Notes under the pieces: generated by a model
What the model saw: only the letters and a program-made list of their open reading frames with translations
The model's database searches: none
What the model was told of the DNA's origin: nothing
Translations under genes and position numbers: made by a program
NCBI GenBank assembly: GCA_029204225.1
Contig: CM055096.1
Span: forward strand, 43,246,901-43,310,900
Length of the DNA: 64,000 nucleotides
Direction of reading: 5' to 3'
Origin: Diphasiastrum complanatum
Taxonomy: Eukaryota; Streptophyta; Lycopodiopsida; Lycopodiales; Lycopodiaceae
Part shown: piece after piece, positions 1-9,286 of the stretch
Layout of the letters: every line of letters begins with the position of its first letter
Numbering within the stretch: position 1 is the stretch's first letter

Positions 1-1041
1 CATTTGCGACAACGCCCACCAGACGCAATGATGAGGAAACATATGAGTACGCTGGCTTGTGTTACGTGTAAGGCAGCTGATCAATGAAGGAACTGTGAAA
101 GTTGAGTCTTGCATGAGAGACTTGGTATTTCAAACGGACGCTAAGGGACAGTTCGCGTTGAGATCGGATTAGTGCAAACTCTGGGTGCATGTTTCTGATT
201 CAGAGAGAGCTACCTGAAGCCAAGCTCGATGTACACTTCTTGTTTTGATTGTGAGGCAACTAGCCAGTGATGGAATTGTGAAAGTCAAGTTTTGCGCGAC
301 GGACATGGTGCTTCAAACAAACGCGAAGAGATAGTTCGGATGCGGATCAAACTGGTGCGACCCTTTGGCTTTCCACGAGGCCAATGGTTACATTTGGGCT
401 GATTCAAAGAGCTACTTCAAGCTAAGTGAGAGGTGCATTGCAGAGTACTCAATCTTTGCCTACCTTAAAGAGCCAAGATGGAAAAGTATCAAGATCAGGC
501 TGGGACAAGGAGAGAAATCAAGGTGCAGAAGCAACAAGGCACGGAGTGGACCATAAAGTGGGCAATCAAACGATAAATCCTTCGGCTCAGGAAGCCTTGA
601 TACCTGTGCGGAACTGAACAAATCTGGAGCTCAGGGAGCTCAATACAAAGTGCATCAAGGACAAATCAGGAGCTCAAAGGAATTCCAAAGTCGAAAGTCA
701 GAAGCGACAGGTGCGAACATTTTCAAAGAAAGGCCTCTGTCACCAATTAATAAGGTCCTCGGGTTTTACGAAAGCGATATCAAATCTACGCTTTTCCCAG
801 ACAAAGATATATTTTCAAGTTATGTAATTTTTCAGTACAAAGAGCTGAGCCTCCGACTTGTGGTGTGCCAGCTTCAATGTTAATAAAAAGTGACCAGTAA
901 ATTGAGTACTGTGCCAAGTAGCTTGAATGTATAGTTATTTTAATTGGGAGACACCTTTACTTTAATCTGACATCTGATGAGGACATCAGATTTTATAAAG
1001 GTGGGGTGGATGTTGTAAAGCTACCTTTACAAGCTTTACTT

Positions 1042-1130
1042 CCGGCGCCATCGGCGCCAGCTATGTCCCCGGCGCCAGCAACGCCCCTGCTGCTCCCGGC
1101 GCCACTGTGACCAGAATCCAGCCGGCGCCA
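1042..1130 (+). other. GGCGCC-rich cluster inside the LTR
   Basis: Five copies of the palindrome GGCGCC occur within about 90 bp, in DNA that is otherwise AT-rich. They lie roughly 100-180 bp upstream of the TATA-like box. The inverted copy at about 28150-28250 keeps several of them, with CpG-to-TpG changes. This may be a CpG-rich part of the LTR promoter. The function is inferred only from position. Confidence 0.55.
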
Positions 1131-1219
1131 AGTTCCTATGGCTGAGAATCTTCGATCGGTTCTAGCGAAGTCCAGAGAGCTCAGATCGATGTGCAATCAC
1201 CTCACACGATCTAGGCATG

Positions 1220-1228
1220 ATATAAAGG
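1220..1228 (+). promoter_or_regulatory. TATA-like box of the long LTR
   Basis: The text is gaTATAAAGG, with an AATAAA signal about 290 bp downstream at 1515-1520. That spacing suits a U3-R-U5 organisation. The inverted copy has the variant TTAAAGG at the matching place (28060-28075), so its box is decayed. Confidence 0.45.
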
Positions 1229-2230
1229 AAGCCTGGGGATCAATAAAATCTAGAGAGAGAAAATGACCTTCTAGAAAGAGAAAATCCTAGAGAGAGAAAA
1301 ACGTGCTTTACCAGCTTGGGTAGAGTGCTTGGTATGAGGGAGGGTGCCGTATCACACCAATACTATAGGGGAGTGCGGGTTGCGACTCAGGGCGAGCTCC
1401 AACCAAGTCTCAGCCTCCCTTGCTGGAATGTTGTCATGGCTCTCGCCTTGGCATGCTAGTGCCCCGGAGACTAGGGTCGGTCACACACTTGAAATGTAAC
1501 CTTCCAGATTTATCAATAAAGTGGAATTATCCTCAAACTGACTCTGATTACCTTCTGGGTTTCAGTGTTCAGTAAAAGCGCCAGTTGTAAGGCCACTTTC
1601 AAAATTTTTAACTTGGCACATAGCTGAGGGTCGTATCCCGGGACGCCAGCGATATGCCGTCGGGACCATTCGGTCCGTGGCACCAGCGGTATGCTGTCGG
1701 GACCATTTGGTCCAGGAACTGGTTGTTTCCATATCTGTCGTGGCTTGTGGTTCTGAGTGTTCCTTGCATGAACGTGAATGGGTTAAGCTCTTGGGGAACG
1801 AGCTCTAACCTGTCGGCTGAGTTGGATGGCTTGCTTGGGTGGACGTTACCTGTTTATGGCTGTCCAGTCTGGCGTGGCGCCAGGTTGGCTTCCAGCGCTC
1901 GTGACGAAGCTTTCAGTTGGTTAAGTCTGATGTAAGTCAGGCCGCTTGCTTGGAATGGATGTTACTCGTTTGTAACGAAGCTTCGAGTTGGTTAAGTTTG
2001 ATGTATGTCGGGCGGCTTGCTTGGAGGGAAGTCACCCACATCGGGACCCCCGATCTGGCATGGCGCCAGATTGGATCTCAATGTTGGTTTTCAGAACTTC
2101 AAGTTGGTTAAGTCTGATCGTTGTTGGCGAGTTGGCTGCTTGTATGTCAAGTGGGTTTGGATGGCAAGAGTTGAAGGCTGGGAAGCTAAGTCGTGGTTCC
2201 CAACTCCGTTTGGGATGCCTGCGCTACATG

Positions 2231-2243
2231 TGGTATCAGAGCC
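2231..2243 (+). promoter_or_regulatory. Primer-binding site (initiator tRNA-Met type)
   Basis: TGGTATCAGAGCC is complementary to the 3' end of plant initiator tRNA-Met, the usual primer of plant copia and many gypsy elements. It follows the LTR end CTACA by two bases. It is deleted in the inverted copy at 26424-29362. Confidence 0.8.
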
Positions 2244-2309
2244 GCCCGGCCGGTCAGCTATGCGGATCTCACGGAAATGGCCAAGGTTTGGGGTTCATCA
2301 AGACAACTG

Positions 2310-2712
2310 TTGTGCAAGGTCCTGCCCACTGTGTAAGCACAGGTGCGTCCACGGTCGGGGTGGTCGGCAGAACGGGGGACTTGATGAGTCAAGGTGCTGC
2401 CCTTGATGTGTAAGCACGGTCAGTTCTCGCGGTTCGGGCCTGACGCTGTCTGCACGTAGGACGGATGAGGCAAAGTGCTGCCTAGGGAGGTGAAAGCACG
2501 GTCTGTACCTTGTGGGGTGCGGGGCGACATATTCGAACTGTACGGGTTAACCATTGATACAGAGATGCTGCTCGAATTCGGGTGTAAAGCACGGGTGGTT
2601 AGCTGCCGGTGCAGGATAGCTGCCGATCGTTTAGCTATAAGGGCTATCGACCAAAAAGTGGTGGGGCGTGACTGAGGCAATGTGCTGCTTAATGGGGAAA
2701 GCACGGATAGTT
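2310..2712 (+). repeat. Degenerate tandem array with GTGCT...AGCAC hairpins
   Basis: About five units are spaced 70-110 bp apart, near 2312, 2388, 2470, 2570 and 2675. Each carries a core like CAAGGTGCTGCC, then 12-18 bases, then GTAAGCACGG. GTGCT and AGCAC can pair within a unit, so each could fold into a short hairpin. The array lies directly downstream of the primer site, where packaging and dimerisation signals of LTR retroelements usually lie. Units one and four have changes in one arm. Confidence 0.55.
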
Positions 2713-2988
2713 GGAGGAGTGTCCTATGTGGGCTGATCCCGTGATCGATTTGTATGGGCGCGGCCAGGCAAAGGTCCGTTGGCAAGACCATCTCAAAGGG
2801 GGACCTTGTCTTTGTTACTTGTTAGTAAACCTGCCTGAGTGTCTTATTTGTATGTATTTGTGGCGAGTCTTAGTACTCGTGCTTTGTCTAGTTTGCATGA
2901 TTGCTTGTGATACAAGGAGTTGATGGCTCGAGAAGGAACCTTTTCTTTTGAAGGCTGATACCATCAAACAAAGAGGACTACAGAATCT

Positions 2989-3490
2989 GTGGCGCGGATT
3001 TGCAGTTCAAGTACTCACACGTGAACGACAACGAAACGACTCAATGTTTGCAAAGGATGGATGGCTAGCCTGTTTCTTGGGTTAGTTTCATTTGTGACAA
3101 TGCCCACCAGACGCAAGCAGGAAGTCAAAAGTTGGAAAGGGCCATTTCAGGGGAGATCTTCTATGGAGCAATTGGTCTTCATTTTGGGACGGCCACCTTC
3201 GGAACTGAAACTCACTGAGCATGGGCGATATCAAGAATCTGTGCGGCAGATTTGCAGTTTAAGTACTCGCACGTGAACGACAACGAAACGACTCAATGTT
3301 TGCAAAGGATGGATCGCTAGCCTGTTTCTTAGGTTAGTTTCATTTGTGACAATGCCCACCAGATGCAAGCAGGAAGTCAAAAGTTGGAAAGGGCAATTTC
3401 AGGGGAGATATTCTATAGCAGTTGGTCTTCATTTTGGGACGGCCACCTTCGGAACTGAAACTCACTGAGCATGGGTGATATCCAGTATCA
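2989..3490 (+). repeat. Tandem duplication of about 251 bp
   Basis: The segment beginning GTGGCGCGGATTTGCAG at about 2989 is repeated at about 3240 as GTGCGGCAGATTTGCAG. It continues through the CATTTGTGACAATGCCCACC block (3088 and 3338) to the TGAGCATGGG block. The units differ at few positions. They lie in the internal region just upstream of the 3' LTR. The inverted copy contains only one unit end. Confidence 0.8.
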
Positions 3491-3690
3491 GTTGGGGTTT
3501 TCCTCAAAGGGAAAAAGACTAGGATCCTCTTCAGAGATTGGCAACAAGTTGGATCGAGCCATAATCCTAGCAGATGGGAAGCAAAGTGTTGGAAAGGCTT
3601 TTTGTCCAAAGAACTCTACTCTAAGTCCGTTCAGCTGATTTTATAAGTGGAGGGGAACTATCACGCACACCTCTCTCTTGGGGAAAATTT

Positions 3691-4036
3691 TGAATGAAAG
3701 TTGATCAAAATGGGGGCAAATTCAAGGTGATCTAGCCATACTCACACGAGGAGACTGGCGAACTTTGGACCTAATAAGTTGACAAGTTTCTGTTGTGGAA
3801 AGGAAAGTTTGTTATAGGCTTTCTCTGGACCAGCAATGCTGAGGAAACATATGAGTACGCTGGCTTGTGTTACGCGTAAGGCAGCTGATCAATGAAGGAA
3901 CAGTGAAAGTTGAGTCTTGCATGAGAGACTTGGTATTTCGAATGGACGCTAAGGGACAGTTCGCGTTGAGATCGGATTAGTGCAAACTCTGGGTGCATGT
4001 GTCTGATTCAAAGAGAGCTACTTGAAGCCAAGCTTG
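3691..4036 (+). repeat. Start of 3' LTR, truncated
   Basis: TGAATGAAAGTTG at 3691 begins a stretch that matches the two LTR starts of the inverted copy (27125 and 29362, minus strand) and, from 3838, positions 29-228. A purine-rich GGGGAAAA stretch just before it could be a polypurine tract. The copy stops at 4036, where a gypsy RT scrap begins. The same ten bases before TGAATG recur in the inverted copies, so the exact first LTR base is uncertain. Confidence 0.55.
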
Positions 4037-4098
4037 GACATGTTATAGGCCACGGACGGATTCGAATGGATCCTAAGAAGATCAAGGCTATCTGGGTC
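4033..4098 (+). pseudogene. Gypsy reverse transcriptase scrap (22 codons)
   Basis: The frame reads LGHVIGHGRIRMDPKKIKAI, which matches the conserved end of the Ty3/gypsy RT domain (LGHxI...G...DPxKI..I). It is fused in frame to copia RT sequence on its right and abuts the long LTR on its left. No other part of this gypsy element is present here. Confidence 0.7.
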
Positions 4099-4874
4099 AA
4101 TTCCTATCTCATATCACTCGGATTTTGTCCAAGTGAACATCACCCTTCTCTATATTATAAGTTTGTAGATAACTTTGTAATTATTCTTCTCATCTATGTA
4201 GATGATATCATTCTTTGTGGAAACAATGAGAAGTTAGTTGAAGAAACTAAGCATGCACTTGGTACTGAGTTTAAGATGTAGGACTTAGGAGTTCTTTACT
4301 ATAGTCTAGGCCTTGAAATAGATTTTTGGAAAGGTCATGCATTTATATGCCAAAGTAGATATGCACTTTCCATGCTCAGGAAATTCCATATGGAGAACTG
4401 TAAAGGCATAGATACATCTATGGAGCACATTGTAAAAGTTCCTATTAAAGATAATGAAAAATCCTTTGAGGACATCACTCTTTATAGGAGTCTTATTGGC
4501 TCGCTTATTTGGTTAACAGTAACTAGGCCTGGTCTAAGCTTTTGTGTTCATAAGCCAAGTCAACACATGCAGGATCCAAAGTTATATCATTGGAAACTGG
4601 CTAAAAGAATCTGGAGGTATATATTTTCTACCTTGGATTATGGACTATTCTATGAAGGAGAAGATCTGACTTTGATTGCTTTTTCAGATTCAGATTTTAC
4701 AGGAGACGGGTTGGATAGAAAATCCACAAGTGCTTACACTATATTTCTTGGAGGAAATTTGGTTTCTTGGCTATCAAAGAAGCAGACAACTATTTCCTTA
4801 TCACTCAAGAATGTCTTTATGAAGATGAGGTCTAACCTTGGCCTAATTTCAAAATCTATGTTGATAGGAACATA
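4099..4874 (+). pseudogene. Ty1/copia RT-RNase H remnant
   Basis: It starts inside the RT palm domain. LIYVDDIIL at about 4192-4218 carries the intact YVDD active site. An in-frame TAG at 4279 interrupts the part after the active site. The sequence then continues through YRSLIGSLIWLT and the RNase H region (SDSDFTG, KSTSAYTIFLGG, VSWLSKKQ). Most of the rest of RNase H is missing: SLSLKNV runs straight into the conserved pol tail SNLGLISKSML. A PPT and LTR follow directly, so this is the 3' end of an element lacking gag, protease, integrase and most of RT. Confidence 0.85.
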
Positions 4875-4880
4875 AATTTT

Positions 4881-5611
4881 AAGGAGGAGTGTGAAGATTA
4901 TTAAAATATTATCTTCCTATCTCGAGTTTGGGGTCATGTCCATGATGATTTTCACTAGATTTCATGTTGTACATAAAAGGAGTGTGAATTGAGCACATAT
5001 CCTTCTAATGTAGCTCGGATTTGAGTTAGATAGGTTCAATTATGATAACATGCAGTAGTTTAGATAGCATGCGAAGTCTTACTGTATGCATGCAAGCCAC
5101 ATGCAATCAGTGCATGCAACATGCAAAGTAGTTTCTGTGATCTACACATGTCTAGGCAGTTTTATGAGTTGACATGCAACATACATGCATGTAGTTACAC
5201 ATGTGGATCTATGGTAGGTGAATTAGTTCAGTTAAGTGGACTTTCCATGCAACTCCACTGTAGGAATTCGAGTCTCTCTCATGTAGGAAAAGCTGGGCAT
5301 GTTTTGCCACATTGTGAATATTGAGATTTTGGTGTTTTGGACTCATTCTCTCTCTACCCGAGTTTTCTATGTATGATTTTCTCTCTCTACCCGAGAGCAG
5401 CCTCTTTTTCCCATATTGAACACTTAGAATTATTTCTGACATTCATTTCTCATAGTGAAGAGTTAGAGTTTTTCATCAGATGTATGTCATTGTGGTCTTA
5501 TCTTAGATTTTTTCAAGCATACTGTTCTTTGATCAATCTTGTGCAATCACAACACCTCAGTAAGATCTTGTAGGGTGTGTGGTGAAGTTCACACGTGCTA
5601 AAAACTTTACA
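4881..5611 (+). repeat. Polypurine tract and 3' LTR of copia remnant
   Basis: AAGGAGGAG at 4881-4889 is the polypurine tract. The LTR begins TGTGAAGATTATT at 4890 and runs to about 5611 (CTTTACA). CT-rich segments near 5345-5395 and a TTCACACGTG motif at 5588-5597 resemble the transcribed parts of neighbouring copia LTRs. The right end abuts the gag-protease ORF on the other strand. Confidence 0.6.
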
Positions 5612-6942
5612 AAGTTGAGGCGTCCCGTCCTTTTGTGCCAAACCTCTTGAATAGAAATTTGCTCCCTTGCAACACATCCAACTTGGTTAGCAATAACACA
5701 AGCATCTAGTTTGAACAACTTCCCCTGCCTTTTACCTTTTTCAATCAAGACATCCTTCCTTTTGATCAAACAAGCATCTCCATCAAACTCCACCTTGAGG
5801 CCTTTACTTAGCATTTTGCTCACACTTAGCAAATTCTTGATAATCGATGGAATAAACAAGACATCCTCCAAATAAACATTTCTATTTGTAGAGAGAGAAA
5901 TATGAATTGTGCCAATCCCTTTGATTGCACACTCACCATCATTGGCCATGTAGATCACCCTCTTGTCATCTCCATATGCCAACAAAGAAGTGAAGTACTC
6001 TTTGTGAAAGGTCATGTGTGAACTTGCTCCACTATCAATCCACCAAGGATCTAGATCTCCATCATTAGCAAGCATACATGAAGACATCACAAAAGCATCA
6101 TCTTTTTCATCTTGAACATCCAAATCATCCTCATCAAGAGTAATATTACCTTGCTTGTCTCCTTGATCTCTCTTCTTCTTGTAGCACTCACTTGCAAAGT
6201 GTCCTTTGATGCCACAATAGAAGCACTCGAGCTTTGATCTATCCTTCTTTTTGCCACTTGAAGAAGCATCCACTTGATCTTGCCCTTTAGACCACTTACT
6301 TTTGGTTTTGCCCTTGAATTTGCCCTTTGTGAACATAGCATCCTCTTGAAGTGTCGATGTAGATCCACCTCTTGCTTGAAGCCTATATTCCTCATTGATC
6401 AAGTTCTCTTGAAGATCCATCAAACTTGGCAAAGTCTTTTGAATAGCAATACTTTGAACAATGTTAGCATGAGCATCCAACAAGCCATTAAGAATCACTT
6501 GAATAAGCTCTCCTTCCTTAATGCTTTCATCTATGCAAGCTAACTCATCATTCAATGCTTTCATTCTCAAAACAAAAGTACTTGGACTTTCTTCATTCTT
6601 TTGCAAACAAGAAAAGATTTGCCTTCTTAGAGTCAACATTCTAGAAGTAGATTTGGATTCATAAAGCTTCTTCAATGAATTCCAAGCTTCCAAAGATGAT
6701 GTGCACTTACCAACTTCCTTGAGAAGTTCAATTGTAACATTCATCTTTATCACAACCTTCTTGGCCCTCTTGTCATACCTCACTTGATCTTGTTGTGTTG
6801 CTGGTCTCTCCTCCAAACCTACATCAATATCCAAAACATCATTCATCTCAAGAAGTGACTCCATCCTCACTTTCCACAATGAATAGTTACTTGAGGTAAG
6901 CCTATCATTGGCTTCCAACATGACTCCAATTGAGGTTGCCAT
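5557..6942 (-). CDS. Copia gag-protease polyprotein, open but cut at 3' end
   Basis: An uninterrupted 461-codon frame starts at 6942 (MATSIGVMLEANDRL), downstream of its own LTR and primer site. In order it has the copia gag domain (about residues 1-210, with SNYSLWKVRMES and ESKSTSRMLTLRRQ) and a zinc knuckle CFYCGIKGHFASEC (CX2CX4HX4C, about residue 240). The aspartic protease site WWIDSGASSHMT follows (about residue 300), then a conserved stretch ending KNLLSVSKMLSKGLKVEF. It finishes at the start of the GAG-pre-integrase domain (VWHKRTGRLNF). From about 5612 the frame runs into the opposite element's LTR, so the last 18 or so residues are not native. This is the best preserved gag in the window. 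It would make capsid and protease but has no integrase or RT. Confidence 0.9.
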   Translation of the reverse strand: MATSIGVMLEANDRLTSSNYSLWKVRMESLLEMNDVLDIDVGLEERPATQQDQVRYDKRAKKVVIKMNVTIELLKEVGKCTSSLEAWNSLKKLYESKSTSRMLTLRRQIFSCLQKNEESPSTFVLRMKALNDELACIDESIKEGELIQVILNGLLDAHANIVQSIAIQKTLPSLMDLQENLINEEYRLQARGGSTSTLQEDAMFTKGKFKGKTKSKWSKGQDQVDASSSGKKKDRSKLECFYCGIKGHFASECYKKKRDQGDKQGNITLDEDDLDVQDEKDDAFVMSSCMLANDGDLDPWWIDSGASSHMTFHKEYFTSLLAYGDDKRVIYMANDGECAIKGIGTIHISLSTNRNVYLEDVLFIPSIIKNLLSVSKMLSKGLKVEFDGDACLIKRKDVLIEKGKRQGKLFKLDACVIANQVGCVAREQISIQEVWHKRTGRLNFVKFLARVNFTTHPTRSY

Positions 6943-7528
6943 GTAGCAATGACCTGATCTTCTCTTTCAACTTGCTTAAATGCACAAAGCACTCCTTTGA
7001 ACAACAACAAATGCTTTCAAAAGAAATCACCAAGATTTGAAACTATCTCACAAATTCTCTTCTAACACTTATCCAAGCAAATCAACACATAGAATCATGG
7101 AATCTTGATCAACCAATGATCTATCCTCAATCTAATGACTTTTGCCAATTCCTAAGATTGAAACACACTCAAATGAAGTCCAGCAACCTCAGTATCTAGA
7201 GATCCAATCAAAATTAGGGTCTCAAAAAAATCACAAAAAAATTGACTATTCCAAATCTACATGCAAATGCTGAAAATTTGATATGCAATTTATAAGCCAC
7301 CACTTAGGCTGAACCAATGATCCAAAAATCGGCCAAATCTAGTATGTAAACTCAAAAATCGAAATTGATCAAGTATATTGACCTATAAAGTGTTTTCTAC
7401 AAAAGATCCAATCTACAAAAGCAAAAAATCCGATTTTGGTGTAGAATCCTCTCTAGCATGCTCTAGACTTGATATCTTCACCAAAACATTGATAGATGTG
7501 ATTTCCTCCTTCAGAACCTGAAACACAA

Positions 7529-7540
7529 GCTCTGATGCCA
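7529..7540 (-). promoter_or_regulatory. Primer-binding site (tRNA-Met type)
   Basis: Read on the minus strand it is TGGCATCAGAGC, one base from the usual TGGTATCAGAGC. It touches the LTR end at 7541. The leader from here to the gag start at 6942 is about 590 bp with no coding sequence seen. Confidence 0.8.
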
Positions 7541-8171
7541 TGTGAAAGATTTTAGATCCTTAAGATCCAATCTACTTGAATGATCTTTGATTAGAAAGAG
7601 AAATCCACTACCAATCTCACCAATGTAGAAAAATCAGTATCTACACACAAAATGAGATGCAAACACCAATAGAACTTGATCAAACTTGAATGAAATGAAA
7701 ATTGTTGTTGTCCATACAAAACCAACAAGCTACTGTATTTCACACGTGTGGAGCCAAAAATAACAATTATAGATCATTCTACACATAGAATTGCAAGCAA
7801 TCACCAAGATAGTGCACCAATGGATAGTAGAACCCAAGAGAACCATGTATAAGCATGAAATGAGATAGAAAAGAGAGAAGAATACTCTCTCCATGAGTTA
7901 CATCCTTTTATAGCAGGTCCAAACCCTATTTGTCCACTTGGATTTCCCACCAAAATGCTATCCCTACTAATTTTTGGGTCTAGATTCAATGTACTCAACT
8001 ATTCAAATATGAATCTACTCTAACTCGCATTCTAACTTTCCCACACTTTCAAAAAGTATTTATTCAAATGAAATTTCGACAAATGAACTTTGAAAAGTCA
8101 ACCTGTAAGTCTAAAACAAGTTTTGGCCTCAATATGCCAAATATGAAAATATTGCAATTGAATCTTTCACA
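7541..8171 (-). repeat. 5' LTR of copia gag-protease element
   Basis: On the minus strand it begins TGTGAAAGATT (8171) and ends AATCTTTCACA (7541), a 10-11 bp terminal inverted repeat. Length is 631 bp. It contains a TATAAAAGG box (about 7910-7918) and a CACACGTGTG palindrome at 7741-7750. Related LTRs are at 37830-38476 and 55061-55710. Confidence 0.85.
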
Positions 8172-8525
8172 TGTGCAACCAAAGGAATTGGCACAATTCC
8201 TATTTCTATCTCTACAAATAGGAATGTTCGTTATTCATACCTTCCATTACCAAACCTACTTAGTTTGAGTCAACTGCTAAGTAAAAGTTTCAAAGTCGAG
8301 TTTGATGGAGATGCTTGCATGACCAAAAGGAAGGATGTCTTGATTGCAAAAGGTAAAAGGCCAAACTAGATGCTTATGTTATTGCTAACCAAGTTGGATG
8401 TGTGGCAAGTGAGCAAATACCTACTAAATAGGTTTTGGCATAAAAGGATGAGGCACCTCAACTTCAAGTCATTGGAAATAATGGCTAAGAAGAAAGTTGT
8501 GATTGGTCTTCCAAAATCCTTAACT
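8172..8525 (+). pseudogene. Copia protease/GAG-pre-integrase scrap
   Basis: The plus strand resembles the 42904-44612 element from ...KGIGTIPIS through LLSKSFKVEFDGDACMTKRKDVL to WHKRMRHLNFKSLEIMAKKKVVIGLP. Stops and a frameshift break it. It lies between two minus-strand LTRs (7541-8171 and 8526-9286). Confidence 0.75.
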
Positions 8526-9286
8526 TGATGAGAAATCGTCGGATTCTCGAAACTTTTGCGAAGGTGAATCAAGCACGACTCTCTTCAACTCGGATGGAGT
8601 TCAGATGCGATCGGTGGACACTGCCAACTGAATCACTCCCACCGTCCTCTAGAATGTAGTCAGGCACTGTTGATCTACGTTTATAGAATTAATGCAGCAT
8701 TCAAGATAGTTTCAACCAGAGTGTGAAATTCAAATGAACAAGAAAAACTCAGACATATGAAATAACAGCATATGCATTCGCATTCGAGATCATACGCAAC
8801 AAGAAAATAATCTCTATTGATTTTCTTTGATTTCTTCAAGCACTGCATGCAAATCCACGCAGTGCGTTGGCGTGCGAGAAACGCTTCTCTCACGGATGTA
8901 TGCCACGCTTACTAGCGGACTTTGAATCTCTATGGATCCTGATCACAGAACTCGTCTCAGACGGACTTGTTGTCTATATTTTGTCTTGATTGCCTACTAG
9001 CATCAGAATATTGTGTTATACTGTATGTGTATTTTGTTGATCTATATGTCAAGTATCATCAAGTAAGTATAGTCGCTCTATGCAAATCCAAGGTTAGTGC
9101 GATTAAGCATCTACAACTAATCAGGGAATTACAAGAGTGGCAGATTAGCCACGACCTAGGGAGTATCTACTGACGTCATGCCATCAGATCAAATTGTTGT
9201 ACTTCTTGATACTTGCGCAATCTTTGCTGGTACTCTTTGGAGTGTGAGGGCAAAATGGGTTTCGCGACATTTTTCGTGTTGCATCA
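8526..9286 (-). repeat. Probable 3' LTR of the minus-strand copia at 9287-11113
   Basis: It lies directly 3' of the RNase H region on the minus strand. It begins TGATGCAAC (9286) and ends CTCATCA (8526), giving a 5-bp terminal inverted repeat. Length is about 761 bp. There is no second copy in the window to confirm its borders, so these are tentative. Confidence 0.5.

Larger units (their letters stand above)
29..2228 (+). repeat. 5' LTR, lacking about its first 150 bp
   Basis: The sequence ends in CTACA two bases before the tRNA-Met primer site. It matches the 3' LTR start (3838-4036) and the inverted copy at 27415-29215. Comparison with 3691-3837 shows that about 147 bp of the LTR start is missing, so a full LTR would be about 2.35 kb. 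It holds a TATA-like box at 1220-1228 and AATAAA at 1515-1520, a plausible R region. Diverged tandem repeats (GTTGGTTAAGT followed by GGCTTGCTTGGA) lie at about 1908, 1979 and 2096. The LTR model is inferred from the repeats plus the primer site. Confidence 0.6.
1..4036 (+). mobile_element. Non-coding LTR retroelement with very long LTRs, rearranged
   Basis: Positions 29-228 are repeated in the same orientation at 3838-4036. An inverted, shortened copy of the whole unit lies at 26424-29362. A primer-binding site at 2231 marks the end of a 5' LTR, and the 3' LTR start is visible near 3691. About 1.46 kb lies between the LTRs, and no gag or pol protein is recognisable there. This points to a non-autonomous element of the LARD type that depends on enzymes from another element. 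Bases 1-28 match 3088-3115 inside the element, so the left edge is a rearrangement and not a clean terminus. The right edge is cut by a gypsy scrap at 4033. Short open frames inside it look like chance. Confidence 0.7.

Noticed and set aside
2231-2243. tRNA-like motif TGGTATCAGAGCC, also at 22690, 45674 and 52983
   Set aside because: These are primer-binding sites after LTR ends. No cloverleaf or tRNA gene boxes surround them.
1654-2413. Several overlapping open frames of 60-140 codons
   Set aside because: They lie in the LTR and leader of a non-coding element, overlap in three frames and show no domain. The inverted copy does not keep them.
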